DNA of 64,000 bases from Blastococcus colisei (GTDB lineage Bacteria; Actinomycetota; Actinomycetes; Mycobacteriales; Geodermatophilaceae). The stretch lies in the NCBI RefSeq assembly GCF_006717095.1, contig NZ_VFQE01000002.1:372001-436000 (forward strand). Reading direction: 5' to 3'. Positions within the stretch are counted from its first letter, which is position 1, and each line of letters begins with the position of its first letter. A model generated the notes under the pieces. The model was not told the DNA's origin and did no database searches. It saw nothing but the letters and a program-made list of their open reading frames with translations. The position numbers and the translations under genes are program-made. This document shows, one piece after another, positions 53,497-61,936 of this stretch.

Positions 53497-54651
53497 ATGG
53501 TGGACGAGGACCTGCTGCGGACCCTCACCCCCACCGTGATCGGGATCCTCGGCCGCCGCGGAGCCTCCTGGACTGCGGCCGAGGACGCCGTGCAGGACGC
53601 CCTGGTCGAGGCCGTCCGGGTGTGGCGTGACGCCCCACCGCGGGACCCGAAGGGGTGGCTCGTCACCGTGGCATGGCGCAAGTACCTCGACGCCGTCCGC
53701 GCCGACACCTCGCGACGACGGCGTGAGGTCCTCGTCGACGAGGAGCCGGAGCCCGGGCCGGCCGAGGTGGTGGACGACACGCTCCAGCTCTACTTCCTGT
53801 GCGCCCACCCCTCCCTGACGCCGGCCTCGGCGGTCGCGCTCACGCTGCGTGCCGTCGGTGGCCTGACCACGCGGCAGATCGCGCAGGCCTACCTCGTGCC
53901 GGAGGCGACCATGGCCCAGCGCATCAGCCGGGCGAAGCGGACCGTCTCCGATGTCCGGTTCGACCAGCCCGGCAACGTCGGCACGGTGCTGCGCGTCCTG
54001 TACCTGGTCTTCAACGAGGGCTACTCCGGCGACGTCGACCTCGCCGCCGAGGCGATCCGGCTCACCCGGGAGCTGGCGGCCAGGACCGACTCCGAGGAGG
54101 TGGCCGGCCTACTCGCCCTCATGCTGCTCCACCACGCGCGGCGCCCGGCACGAACCCGTCCGGACGGCGGCCTCGTGCCCCTCGCCGAGCAGGACCGCGC
54201 CCGGTGGGACACCCGGCTGATCGCCGAGGGCGTCGACGTCCTCCAGGCCGCCCTCGCCCGCGACCGCCTGGGCGAGTTCCAGGCCCAGGCGGCCATCGCC
54301 GCGCTCCACGCCGACGCCCGGACCGCCGAGGAGACCGACTGGGTGCAGATCGTCGAGTGGTACGACGAGCTGGTGCGCCTCACCGACAGCCCGGTGGCCC
54401 GCCTCAACCGGGCCGTCGCGGTCGGCGAGGCCGACGGCCCGCGGGTCGGTCTGGCCGCCCTGGCGGATCTCGACCCCGCCCTGCCACGCCACGCCGCCGT
54501 CGCCGCGTACCTGCACGAGCGGAACGGCGACCCGGTGACCGCAGCGCGGCTCTACGCCGAAGCCGCCCGATCGGCACCCAACCTTCCCGAACGCGACCAT
54601 CTGACGCGGCAGGCCGCACGGCTCAACGCGGAACTGCGCTCATGCCCGTGA
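53497..54651 (+). CDS. ECF42-type sigma factor with C-terminal TPR-like extension
   Basis: A 384-residue sigma factor. Regions 2 and 4 (ASWTAAEDAVQDALVEAVRV, then TTRQIAQAYLVPEATMAQRI) occupy residues 1-180. A helical TPR-like extension of about 200 residues follows (VLRVLYLVFNEGYSGD and, near the end, NRAVAVGEADGPR), the mark of ECF42. ECF42 factors act without a classical anti-sigma and are encoded next to DGPF proteins, as here. ATG at 53497 is the start. The stimulus is unknown. Confidence 0.88.
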   Translation: MVDEDLLRTLTPTVIGILGRRGASWTAAEDAVQDALVEAVRVWRDAPPRDPKGWLVTVAWRKYLDAVRADTSRRRREVLVDEEPEPGPAEVVDDTLQLYFLCAHPSLTPASAVALTLRAVGGLTTRQIAQAYLVPEATMAQRISRAKRTVSDVRFDQPGNVGTVLRVLYLVFNEGYSGDVDLAAEAIRLTRELAARTDSEEVAGLLALMLLHHARRPARTRPDGGLVPLAEQDRARWDTRLIAEGVDVLQAALARDRLGEFQAQAAIAALHADARTAEETDWVQIVEWYDELVRLTDSPVARLNRAVAVGEADGPRVGLAALADLDPALPRHAAVAAYLHERNGDPVTAARLYAEAARSAPNLPERDHLTRQAARLNAELRSCP

Positions 54652-54817
54652 CGACGGTGGCCGCGGGCTTCGCCGACTCCCCGACGCACGTGGAGATCAG
54701 CTCTCACTTCGCAGGCGTGAGCTGCGCGCACTCTGGCAGGGGCCCTACGTCGTGCAGTTCAGCTGCTCACTGTCGACGAGCGAGCACGAGTTGCTCCGAC
54801 CCTGGTGCCCGGCTCCG

Positions 54818-55552
54818 TCAGGCGGCGTCGCTCTCCGCCGTCGGGTCGCCGTGGACGGACCTGCCCCGCACGTAGGCGGCCGGGTCACTGCCCGGCGCAG
54901 GTCCGTCGGCGAGCCAGCGCGCGAAACCGGCGGGGTTCCGTCGTTCCAGCTCGTCCAGCGTCTCCGCGCGCCGCCGGACCAGCGCCTGGCGGTCGGCGGG
55001 TCCGAGCCGTCCGGCCAGGGCAGCGGAGGTGCGGAGCCACTCCCGACCCAGGGCCGGCGTCGGCAGCCCCGAGACGGACGACGTCCGGTCCGCCGCCGTG
55101 GACGACGTGCCCGCCTCCGGCGGGGGCACGGGCAGGAGCAGCACCTCCACACCGGCGGCCGGCCACGTCGGGCCGGCAGTCGGCGAGCTGGGGCGGGTGG
55201 CCGACCGCCGCGACGTCCGTGCGGCATGGACCGCCAGCCACGTGATGGCCCCGATCCCGCCGGTCAGCAGGGCGACGAGCCCCCCGGCCAGCGCCGCGAG
55301 ACCGACCAGCGCCAGCAGGAGACCGACCGTCCACGCCCCGGCCTGTACCGCGGATTCCGTCAGCGAACGGCCGCCGTGCCCGGTCGCGTCCCGGGCCAGG
55401 CCCACCGCGGTGCTGGCCGCGAGCAACCCGGCCAGGCCGACGGCGATCAGCCCGGGCCCCTGGAGCCCGAGCCCCCCGACGACGGCGAGGACGCCCCCGC
55501 AGAGCGCACCGGTCCAGCACAGCAGCCGGACAAGGGGACGGCGGACGGGCAC
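54818..55552 (-). CDS. Four-helix membrane protein, unknown function
   Basis: A 244-residue protein. Four hydrophobic helices lie in the first 115 residues (LLCWTGALCGGVLAVVGGL, then LIAVGLAGLLAASTAVGLA, and a pair around residues 75-112). The C-terminal 130 residues are hydrophilic and helical (REWLRTSAALAGRLGPADRQ) and probably cytoplasmic. No family recognised. GTG at 55552 has TTGGAGG in front. It is divergent from the universal stress gene. The gap 54652-54817 between it and the sigma gene shows nothing recognisable. Confidence 0.65.
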   Translation of the reverse strand: MPVRRPLVRLLCWTGALCGGVLAVVGGLGLQGPGLIAVGLAGLLAASTAVGLARDATGHGGRSLTESAVQAGAWTVGLLLALVGLAALAGGLVALLTGGIGAITWLAVHAARTSRRSATRPSSPTAGPTWPAAGVEVLLLPVPPPEAGTSSTAADRTSSVSGLPTPALGREWLRTSAALAGRLGPADRQALVRRRAETLDELERRNPAGFARWLADGPAPGSDPAAYVRGRSVHGDPTAESDAA

Positions 55553-55705
55553 GGTCGGCCTCCAATGGCGACGCCTGATCGGTGTGCCCCTGACTACCCG
55601 CACCGCGGCACGGATGCACACGACGGTTCGAGGTCTTCCCTCCGGCCGCGGTGGCGAGGAAGCTCAGGACCGGGACGGAACCACCTGACTTCCCGGAGGT
55701 ACACC

Positions 55706-56617
55706 GTGACGACCTCGACCCCCATCACCCCACTCGGCCGGCCCGCTCCGGGAACCCCGGGAAACAGCGAGAACCGCGAGGTGCTGGTCGGGGTGGACGG
55801 GTCGGAGATCGGACTTGGTGCCGTCCGCTGGGCGGTGCGCGAGGCTGCCCGGCGCGGCGCGCCGCTGCGGATCGTGCACGCCGCCCCCTACCTGAGCTCC
55901 CCGGGCAGCGGCGGCGCCCCGCCGCCCGAGCTCCACCGGGCCCGGCGCATCACTGCTCAGGCCTACACCGTGGCGCGACACACCGATCCCGGCGTCCCGA
56001 CGTCCACGGAAGTCGTGCCCGGAGACCCCACCAGCGCGCTGCTCCGCGGGGCAGCGGCGGGTCAGCTCGTCGTCCTCGGCAGCTCGACGACCGGCGCTGC
56101 CGACGAGCTCGTGCTCGCCTCCGTCGCCGTCCGCGTCGCCGCCCGGTCGCCGCAGCCGGTGGTCGTGGTCCCCCGCCGCCGATCCGACGACGCCGGGCAC
56201 CGCCCCGTCGTCGCGGTCCTGGGCGTGGGCGACCGGGACGACGACGAGGCCGTGGCCGCCTTCGCCGCCGACGCCGCCCAGCGCGCCGGCGGCGGCCTGA
56301 CCGTGCTCCAGACGCGATCTCCGAAACGCCCCGCGGTGGCCAGCTGGGTCGACGACGACGAGGAGTGGCAGCGGCGGTACCCGGAACTGCACATCTCCCG
56401 CAGCGACCTGCCCGCGCCCCGCGCCGACCAGCTCCTCGGCGCCACCTGCCCGGCACCGCTCCTGGTCATCAGCGCGGGCAGCGGCAGCCTGCTGCACCGC
56501 AACCTGGACGGCCCGCACCGCTGGCTGCTGCGGCACTGCACGTCGCCGATGGCGCTGGTCCCCCCGGTCCACCGCCCGAGTGAGGAGCCGCGCGAGGAGA
56601 TCATCGCGCTCGGCTGA
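55706..56617 (+). CDS. Universal stress protein with two UspA domains
   Basis: A 303-residue protein made of two UspA-like domains. The first (about 25-155) has VLVGVDGSEIGLGAVRWAVR and the ATP-binding GSSTTGA loop, and the second (about 163-295) is less complete (VVAVLGVGDRDDDE). Usp proteins bind ATP and help cells survive stress or dormancy; tandem forms are common in actinobacteria. GTG at 55706 follows CCGGAGG, a strong site. It is divergent from the unknown membrane protein. Confidence 0.88.
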   Translation: MTTSTPITPLGRPAPGTPGNSENREVLVGVDGSEIGLGAVRWAVREAARRGAPLRIVHAAPYLSSPGSGGAPPPELHRARRITAQAYTVARHTDPGVPTSTEVVPGDPTSALLRGAAAGQLVVLGSSTTGAADELVLASVAVRVAARSPQPVVVVPRRRSDDAGHRPVVAVLGVGDRDDDEAVAAFAADAAQRAGGGLTVLQTRSPKRPAVASWVDDDEEWQRRYPELHISRSDLPAPRADQLLGATCPAPLLVISAGSGSLLHRNLDGPHRWLLRHCTSPMALVPPVHRPSEEPREEIIALG

Positions 56618-56670
56618 CCGCTCCGGTCCACCGGCGGAGTTCGCGGACCGCCCCGGCATGATCACGCCCC

Positions 56671-57447
56671 GTGGGTTCCTCCGTGGTGGACCTCGGCCCC
56701 CGGCTGGCCGTCGTCCTGGTCGCTCTCACGGCGCTGGCCGCAGTCGGTGGCCGGCTCTCGGGTCTCGGCCAGGACCGGCCGGTGGTCGTCGCCGCGGTCC
56801 GGGCCACGGTGCAGCTGGCCGCCGTCTCGGCCGTCCTGCTCGCCGTCGTCCGCTCACTGTGGCTCTCCACGGCTTTCGTGCTGCTGATGCTGGCCGTGGC
56901 GTCGGTGACCTCCGCCGAACGGATCACGGGGAAGGGTGTGCGGGAAGGCCGCCCGACCGCCCGCATCCTCACCGTCGCCCTGCCGATCGTCCTCGGGACG
57001 GTGCCCGTCGTGGCGCTGGTGCTGGCCAGCGGCGCGGTGCCGCTGCGCGGTGAGGCGGTCATCCCGGTCGCCGGGATCCTGATCGGCGGGGCGATGACGG
57101 CGACGTCCCTGGCCGGACGGCGGCTGCGTGAGGAGCTGACCGACCGCCGCGGCGAGGTCGAGGCCGCCCTCGCCCTCGGCCTCCTCCCCCGGGACGCCGT
57201 CCTGCTGATCGCCCGGCCCGTCGGGGCGACCGCACTCATCCCGCCCCTGGACCAGACCCGCACGGTCGGGCTGGTCACCCTGCCCGGCGCCTTCGTGGGC
57301 GTCCTGCTCGGCGGTGGCAGCCCACTGGAGGCAGGTGCGGCCCAGCTGCTGGTGCTGGTGGGTCTGCTGGCCACCGAGGTCCTGGCCGTGTGGGCGGTCA
57401 CCGAGCTGATCGCAAGGGGCGCCGTGCTCGACTCGGTACCGAATTGA
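56671..57447 (+). CDS. FetB-like (UPF0014) ABC permease
   Basis: A 258-residue membrane protein with about seven hydrophobic helices. The segment AAVRATVQLAAVSAVLLAVV, the block GILIGGAMTATSLAGRRL with the conserved GNxxxA-like neighbourhood, and the final TLPGAFVGVLLGGGSP are typical of UPF0014/FetB, the membrane part of a putative iron exporter. The ATPase FetA is not beside it, so it must be supplied elsewhere or the function differs. GTG at 56671. Confidence 0.8.
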   Translation: MGSSVVDLGPRLAVVLVALTALAAVGGRLSGLGQDRPVVVAAVRATVQLAAVSAVLLAVVRSLWLSTAFVLLMLAVASVTSAERITGKGVREGRPTARILTVALPIVLGTVPVVALVLASGAVPLRGEAVIPVAGILIGGAMTATSLAGRRLREELTDRRGEVEAALALGLLPRDAVLLIARPVGATALIPPLDQTRTVGLVTLPGAFVGVLLGGGSPLEAGAAQLLVLVGLLATEVLAVWAVTELIARGAVLDSVPN

Positions 57448-57550
57448 TCCGTCCAGGAATCTCACAGGGTGCCCACAGCGCTGAACCAGAGCGCGGCCCG
57501 ACAGTGGAGCCAACCGCAGCCGCTCGGGCTGCCCGCAAGGAGGACACGAC

Positions 57551-58900
57551 GTGACTGAGCACGGACAGCCCACCGTTCCCGGGGCCGGCCCCCGACCTGG
57601 CGCCGAGTCGCGCCCCGGTGAGCCGGAGACCCGCACCGCGACGACGCAGTTCCCGTCCTACTCCTACGGCGCCTCCCCGTGGGCACCGCCGCACGCCACG
57701 GCACCGCACGGCACGGCACCGCAGCCGCCGTCCTACCCGGGCTACGGCGGCTATCCGGCGCCCGCCGCGACCGAGACGCCCGCTGCCGCCACCCCCGCGT
57801 CCCGGAGCGCCGGGCGACTCCGCGTCGGTCTCGCCGGCCTGGTGGCCGGCGCCCTCATCGGCGGCGGTGCCGGGGCGGGCGTGGCAGTCCTGGTCGACGA
57901 CCCGGCCCGCCCGTCGAGCACGGGTGCCGCCGCCGAGAGCGTCGTCATCGAGAACCCCGAGACCGCCACGACCGCCTCGGCAGCGGCCGCGAAGGCGGCC
58001 CCGAGCGTGGTGACGGTGTACGTGGCCAGCAATGCCGGTTCCGGCAGCGGCTCCGGCGTCGTCCTCACCGAGGACGGCTACGTCCTCACCAACAACCACG
58101 TCGTGGCCGGCGGCGGCGGATCGGCCGCCGTCCAGGTGCGCACTGCCGACGGCACGCTGTACGACGCCACGGTCGTCGGGACCGAACCCGCGGCCGACCT
58201 GGCCGTCCTCCGGCTCGAGGGTGCCCAGAACCTCACGCCGGCGACGTTCGCCGACTCCGACGACGTGCAGGTCGGGGACGTCGCGGTGGCCATCGGCGCC
58301 CCGCTCGGCCTGTCGAACACCGTGACCGACGGGATCATCAGCGCCACCGACCGGGCTGTCGCCACCGGCTCGACGCAGGACGACGCGACCGTGCTCGACG
58401 CCATCCAGACCGACGCCGCGATCAACCCGGGCAACTCCGGCGGTGCGCTGGTGAACGGAGCGGGCGAGGTGATCGGCATCAACACCGCCATCGCGACCGT
58501 CGCCTCCGGAGTGCCGGGCTCGCAGTCGCAGAGCGGCAACATCGGCGTCGGCTTCGCCATCCCGAGCAACACCGCCGAGCGCATCGCGAAGGAGATCATC
58601 GAGACCGGTGCCGCGACCCAGGCCCTGCTCGGCGTGCGGGCCTTCACCGCCGCCGACGACACCAACGGCGAGGTCGGGACCGGTGCCGAGATCGACTCGG
58701 TGGAGCCGGGCAGCGCCGCCGCCGAGGCCGGTCTCCAGCCCGGCGACGTCGTCACCGCCGTCGGCGACCGCCCGGTGACCACGTCCACGGAGCTGACGGC
58801 GGCCATCCGCAGCAAGGCACCCGGTGAGGCGGTCGAGCTGACCGTCCGGAGGGGGAACCAGGAGCGGTCGGCCGAGGTCACGCTCGGCTCCACGGGCTGA
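57551..58900 (+). CDS. HtrA/DegP-like serine protease with one PDZ domain
   Basis: A 449-residue membrane-anchored protease. Residues 1-88 are a Pro/Ala-rich cytoplasmic tail, 90-116 are one hydrophobic helix (VGLAGLVAGALIGGGAGAGV), then a trypsin-like domain follows outside with the triad His in NNHVV near 181, Asp in AADLAVLRL near 215 and Ser in PGNSGGALV near 295. A PDZ domain covers about 355-445 (SVEPGSAAAEAGLQPGDVV). It degrades or refolds damaged envelope proteins. The GTG at 57551 follows GCAAGGAGGACACGAC, an excellent site. It is the last of a co-oriented group. Confidence 0.93.
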   Translation: MTEHGQPTVPGAGPRPGAESRPGEPETRTATTQFPSYSYGASPWAPPHATAPHGTAPQPPSYPGYGGYPAPAATETPAAATPASRSAGRLRVGLAGLVAGALIGGGAGAGVAVLVDDPARPSSTGAAAESVVIENPETATTASAAAAKAAPSVVTVYVASNAGSGSGSGVVLTEDGYVLTNNHVVAGGGGSAAVQVRTADGTLYDATVVGTEPAADLAVLRLEGAQNLTPATFADSDDVQVGDVAVAIGAPLGLSNTVTDGIISATDRAVATGSTQDDATVLDAIQTDAAINPGNSGGALVNGAGEVIGINTAIATVASGVPGSQSQSGNIGVGFAIPSNTAERIAKEIIETGAATQALLGVRAFTAADDTNGEVGTGAEIDSVEPGSAAAEAGLQPGDVVTAVGDRPVTTSTELTAAIRSKAPGEAVELTVRRGNQERSAEVTLGSTG

Positions 58901-58934
58901 GCCCCCGCGGGGAGGAGCGATCGGGCCCGGTCCC

Positions 58935-58940
58935 TAGGCT
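58935..58940 (+). promoter_or_regulatory. -10 box of a probable leaderless promoter for the DUF445 gene
   Basis: TAGGCT followed by 7 nt (CGTGCGG) to the GTG at 58948. This spacing favours GTG 58948 over GTG 58942. Confidence 0.5.
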
Positions 58941-58947
58941 CGTGCGG

Positions 58948-60225
58948 GTGCCGGCTTCCCCGATCGCTCCCCTCGCGGGCTCGCTCGACGATCCGGAGCG
59001 GGCCCGCGACCTCGCGCGGATGAAGCGGCTGGCGACCGGGCTCTTCCTGGTCGCCGCCGCCGTCTTCCTCGCCTGCGTGCTGGTGGGCGAGGACGCCGGC
59101 GCCTGGGTGGGCTACGTCCGCGCGACGGCCGAGGCCTCCATGGTCGGCGCACTCGCCGACTGGTTCGCCGTCACCGCGCTGTTCCGGCACCCGCTGCGGC
59201 TGCCGATCCCGCACACGGCGATCATCCCGCGCAAGAAGGACCAGATCGGCGAGAGCCTGGGCACCTTCGTCCAGGAGAACTTCCTGACCCGTGCCGTGGT
59301 CGAGGAGAAGCTCACCACCGTCGACGTCCCCGGCCGCCTGGGCGGATTCCTGGCCGCACCCGGCCGGCCCGAGCGCCTCGCCGGCGACGCGTCCGCCGTC
59401 CTCACGGCGCTCACCTCGCTCCTGCGCGACGAGGACCTCGAGCCTGCGGTCGCGTCGCTCGTCGACCGCAAGCTGCACGAGACGCCCGCGGCGCCGGTAC
59501 TGGCCCGGGTCCTGGAACTCGTCGTGGAAGGCGACCGCCACCAGGAGGTGCTGTCGGCCGCGCTGCGGCTGCTGGCCCGATTCCTGCACGAGAACCGCCT
59601 GGTCTTCCGCGCGCAGCTGGGCGACGCCTCCCCCGCCTGGGTCCCCGACTGGGTCGACGACCGCGTCTTCGACAAGGTCTTCGCCGGCCTGCAGGCCTTC
59701 CTCGACGAGGTGGGCGACGACCCGCGGCACGAGCTGCGGCGCTCCTACGACGCGCGGCTGCGGGCCTACGTGCACGCCCTCCGCACCGACCCGGACACCG
59801 CCGCCCACATCGAGGAGCTGAAGAAGGAGCTGCTCGAGCATCCCGCGGTGCGCACCTGGTCGGGGTCGCTGTGGCGGAACGCGAAGAACGCCGTCCTCGC
59901 CGCCGCCGCCGATCCGGACTCGGAGCTGCGAGCCCGGATCGCCGGTCTGATCACCGACGGCGCCCGCCTGCTGCAGACCGACCCCACGGTCCGCGAGCTC
60001 GTGCAGCGGCACACGCACCGGATCGCCGGGGCCCTGGTCGACCGGTTCTCCGGAGACCTGGCGGAGCTGGTCAGCAGCACCGTCGCCCGCTGGGACACCG
60101 AGGAGACCAGCCGGCGGATCGAGCTCCAGGTCGGCCGCGACCTCCAGTGGATCCGGGTCAACGGCACCGTCGTCGGCGGCCTCGCCGGCCTGGTCATCTA
60201 CACCGTGGCGCAGTTGCTCGGCTGA
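58948..60225 (+). CDS. DUF445 membrane protein
   Basis: A protein of about 425 residues with a hydrophobic helix near the N-terminus (ATGLFLVAAAVFLACVLVG), a long helical central part and a second helix at the end (GTVVGGLAGLVIYTVAQLLG). The block EASMVGALADWFAVTALFRHPL and IPHTAIIPRKKDQIGESLG is diagnostic for DUF445. The function is unknown; it is probably an inner membrane protein with a large coiled domain. GTG at 58948 or 58942. Directly behind it lies the composite hairpin repeat and the third insertion sequence. Confidence 0.85.
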   Translation: MPASPIAPLAGSLDDPERARDLARMKRLATGLFLVAAAVFLACVLVGEDAGAWVGYVRATAEASMVGALADWFAVTALFRHPLRLPIPHTAIIPRKKDQIGESLGTFVQENFLTRAVVEEKLTTVDVPGRLGGFLAAPGRPERLAGDASAVLTALTSLLRDEDLEPAVASLVDRKLHETPAAPVLARVLELVVEGDRHQEVLSAALRLLARFLHENRLVFRAQLGDASPAWVPDWVDDRVFDKVFAGLQAFLDEVGDDPRHELRRSYDARLRAYVHALRTDPDTAAHIEELKKELLEHPAVRTWSGSLWRNAKNAVLAAAADPDSELRARIAGLITDGARLLQTDPTVRELVQRHTHRIAGALVDRFSGDLAELVSSTVARWDTEETSRRIELQVGRDLQWIRVNGTVVGGLAGLVIYTVAQLLG

Positions 60226-60246
60226 CGCCCGCCCCCGGCCGTCGGT

Positions 60247-60304
60247 GATCAGGTTCCCTGATCGACAGGGGTCCTACCTCAGCGTCGACCGTGAGGTAGG
60301 ACCC
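60247..60304. repeat. Composite intergenic hairpin repeat, intact copy B
   Basis: Hairpin 1 is GATCAGGTTCCCTGATC (60247-60263). Hairpin 2 has perfect arms 60269-60281 and 60292-60304 (GGGTCCTACCTCA) and GTCGAC in the loop. The same two hairpins lie behind xpb at 18224-18266 and 20150-20170, where an insertion sequence splits the second. It follows the DUF445 gene and is likely its terminator. Confidence 0.8.
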
Positions 60305-60308
60305 TTCG

Positions 60309-61923
60309 TGATCGAGCCTGTCGCGCGAACGGTGGCGGATGAGCCGCCGCGGTGCATCGCTGGGTGATGTTGCGCTGTGAGTCGGGGGGCGGGCGCCGGT
60401 TGATGGTGGTCGGGAGCGGGGATAGTGGCCCGGTCAGCGCTGTCGGCGGTGCCGGCCGCCCCCGGATCAGGCGGTGGCCAGCCGGTGGGCGTGGATCTTG
60501 CGCAGGTTGTGCACGGTGCAGGCCAGCGACCACTCGGTCTTGGCGTTCTGCAGGCCGCGGCGGAGGAGCTGGCGTAGTCCCTGCCGGTCTTTGATCTGGC
60601 CGAAGACCGGTTCGACCGTGCGTCCTCGGAGGGCGTATTTCTCCGTGCCTTCGGGGGTGCGCAGCCTGTCCTGGGCGCGGGCGGTGGCCGGGCGGGAGGT
60701 CAGCGGTTTGTCCCCGGCGGGGTCCTCGCCGGCGGCGCGGCGTTCGTCGCTGATCATCGGGGCCAGCAGGCGCAGGCCGCGGGTCTCGGCCTCGGTGAAG
60801 GTCTCCTCGTTGGCGTAGCCGGCGTCGGCGACCCAGGTGTCGGGCGTCTCCTCGATGCCGGCCTGGTTCAGCTGCTCGGCGGCGTCATCGAGGACGGGAA
60901 ACAGCTGATGGGCGTCGGTGGCCGCCTGGGTCAGCGTCTGGCCGACGATGAGCTGGTCTTCGGTGACCGCGGCCTGGGCGTTGTAGCCCTGCACCAGCCC
61001 CCGCCCGCCCCGCATCGTCCGCGAGTCCGGATCGGTGGCGTTGGCCCGCGGCGGCTTGTCCTTGTCCGGATTGCGGCCCGGTGGATGCTCGCCCGGTTGG
61101 GCGCCGCGGCGGGTGCCGGCGTCCTTGCGGCGCTGCCACTCGGCCTTCCTCACCTCCTGCTCGGCCACGGCCGCGGCCTGCTCGTCGTCCAGGCGCTGCT
61201 TGGCCTCCTTCAGTCGAGCCAACCGCTCGGCCCGCCGGCGCAGCGGCGGTGGCAGCTCATCCCCGCGGTCGTCGCCGTGTTCGGCGTCCTCGGCCGCGTC
61301 GATGCGCGTCTGTTCGTCGAGCAGCTCGGCGGCCAGCTGGTCGTAGCGGGCCTGCTCCTCGGCGACCTGGTGGGCCAGCGACGCCGAGGTGTGGTTCTTC
61401 GACCAGGAGGCGTTCGCGGCGATCTTCGTCCCGTCCACCGCGATCACGCCCAGCCGCACCATCCCGGCCTCGTGACACACCCGCAGCACCTGCGCGAACA
61501 GCTCCTGCAGCGGCTGGCGGTGACGCGTGACGAACCGGGCGATCGTGGCGTGATCGGGCACCCGATTGCCGGCCAGCACCCGGAACGCCACATCGCGGAC
61601 ACAGTGCCGCTCGATCGCCCGCGACGAGCGCACCCCGACCGCGTGCGCGTACAGCAGCACCGCCACCATCAGCGCCGGGTCGAACGCCGCCGCGCCCTGC
61701 CCGTTGGCCCGATACGAGCGCTTGAACCCCGACAGGTCGAACGAGTCCACCGCATCCTTGACCGTCCAGGCCAGCTCCCCGTCGGGCAGCCAATCCCGCA
61801 CATCCGGCGGCAGCAGGAACCCCTGATCGACATCCCCGCGGATGAAGTTCTGCGGCATACCCCAGTCTCCCGCCGCCCAGGATGATCATCAATCAGGCGC
61901 GCTTTGTGCGACAGGCTCGATCA
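60309..61923 (-). mobile_element. Third insertion sequence (IS1182-like), about 1615 bp
   Basis: Inverted ends TGATCGAGCCTGTCGC(GCGAA/ACAAA) lie at 60309-60329 and 61903-61923 with 19 of 21 positions matching. It holds one intact transposase gene on the minus strand. I found no clear direct repeat; its left edge is 4 bp from the hairpin at 60269-60304 and its right edge overlaps the hairpin at 61919-61935. The ends may extend a few bases beyond what I mark. Confidence 0.75.
60467..61858 (-). CDS. IS1182-like transposase (DDE)
   Basis: A 463-residue DDE transposase. The N-terminal DUF772-like region (FLLPPDVRDWLPDGELAW, SYRANGQGAAAFDPALMVAV) precedes the catalytic aspartates in VIAVDGTKIAANAS and WVADAGYANEE and the glutamate in VEPVFGQIKDRQG. 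A long charged helical insert (about 160-250) separates the first two blocks, typical of IS1182. It shares the family, but not the detailed sequence, of the element at 18267-20149. ATG at 61858. Full length, so the copy may be active. Confidence 0.9.
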   Translation of the reverse strand: MPQNFIRGDVDQGFLLPPDVRDWLPDGELAWTVKDAVDSFDLSGFKRSYRANGQGAAAFDPALMVAVLLYAHAVGVRSSRAIERHCVRDVAFRVLAGNRVPDHATIARFVTRHRQPLQELFAQVLRVCHEAGMVRLGVIAVDGTKIAANASWSKNHTSASLAHQVAEEQARYDQLAAELLDEQTRIDAAEDAEHGDDRGDELPPPLRRRAERLARLKEAKQRLDDEQAAAVAEQEVRKAEWQRRKDAGTRRGAQPGEHPPGRNPDKDKPPRANATDPDSRTMRGGRGLVQGYNAQAAVTEDQLIVGQTLTQAATDAHQLFPVLDDAAEQLNQAGIEETPDTWVADAGYANEETFTEAETRGLRLLAPMISDERRAAGEDPAGDKPLTSRPATARAQDRLRTPEGTEKYALRGRTVEPVFGQIKDRQGLRQLLRRGLQNAKTEWSLACTVHNLRKIHAHRLATA

Positions 61924-61935
61924 GGTCACCTGATC
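61919..61935. terminator. GATCAGG palindrome behind rlmB
   Basis: GATCAGGTCACCTGATC forms a 7-bp stem directly after the rlmB stop (minus strand). Its inverse equals the first hairpin at 60247-60263 with two changes. It overlaps the right edge of the insertion sequence and probably terminates the cysS-rlmB transcript. Confidence 0.6.
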
Positions 61936-61936
61936 A

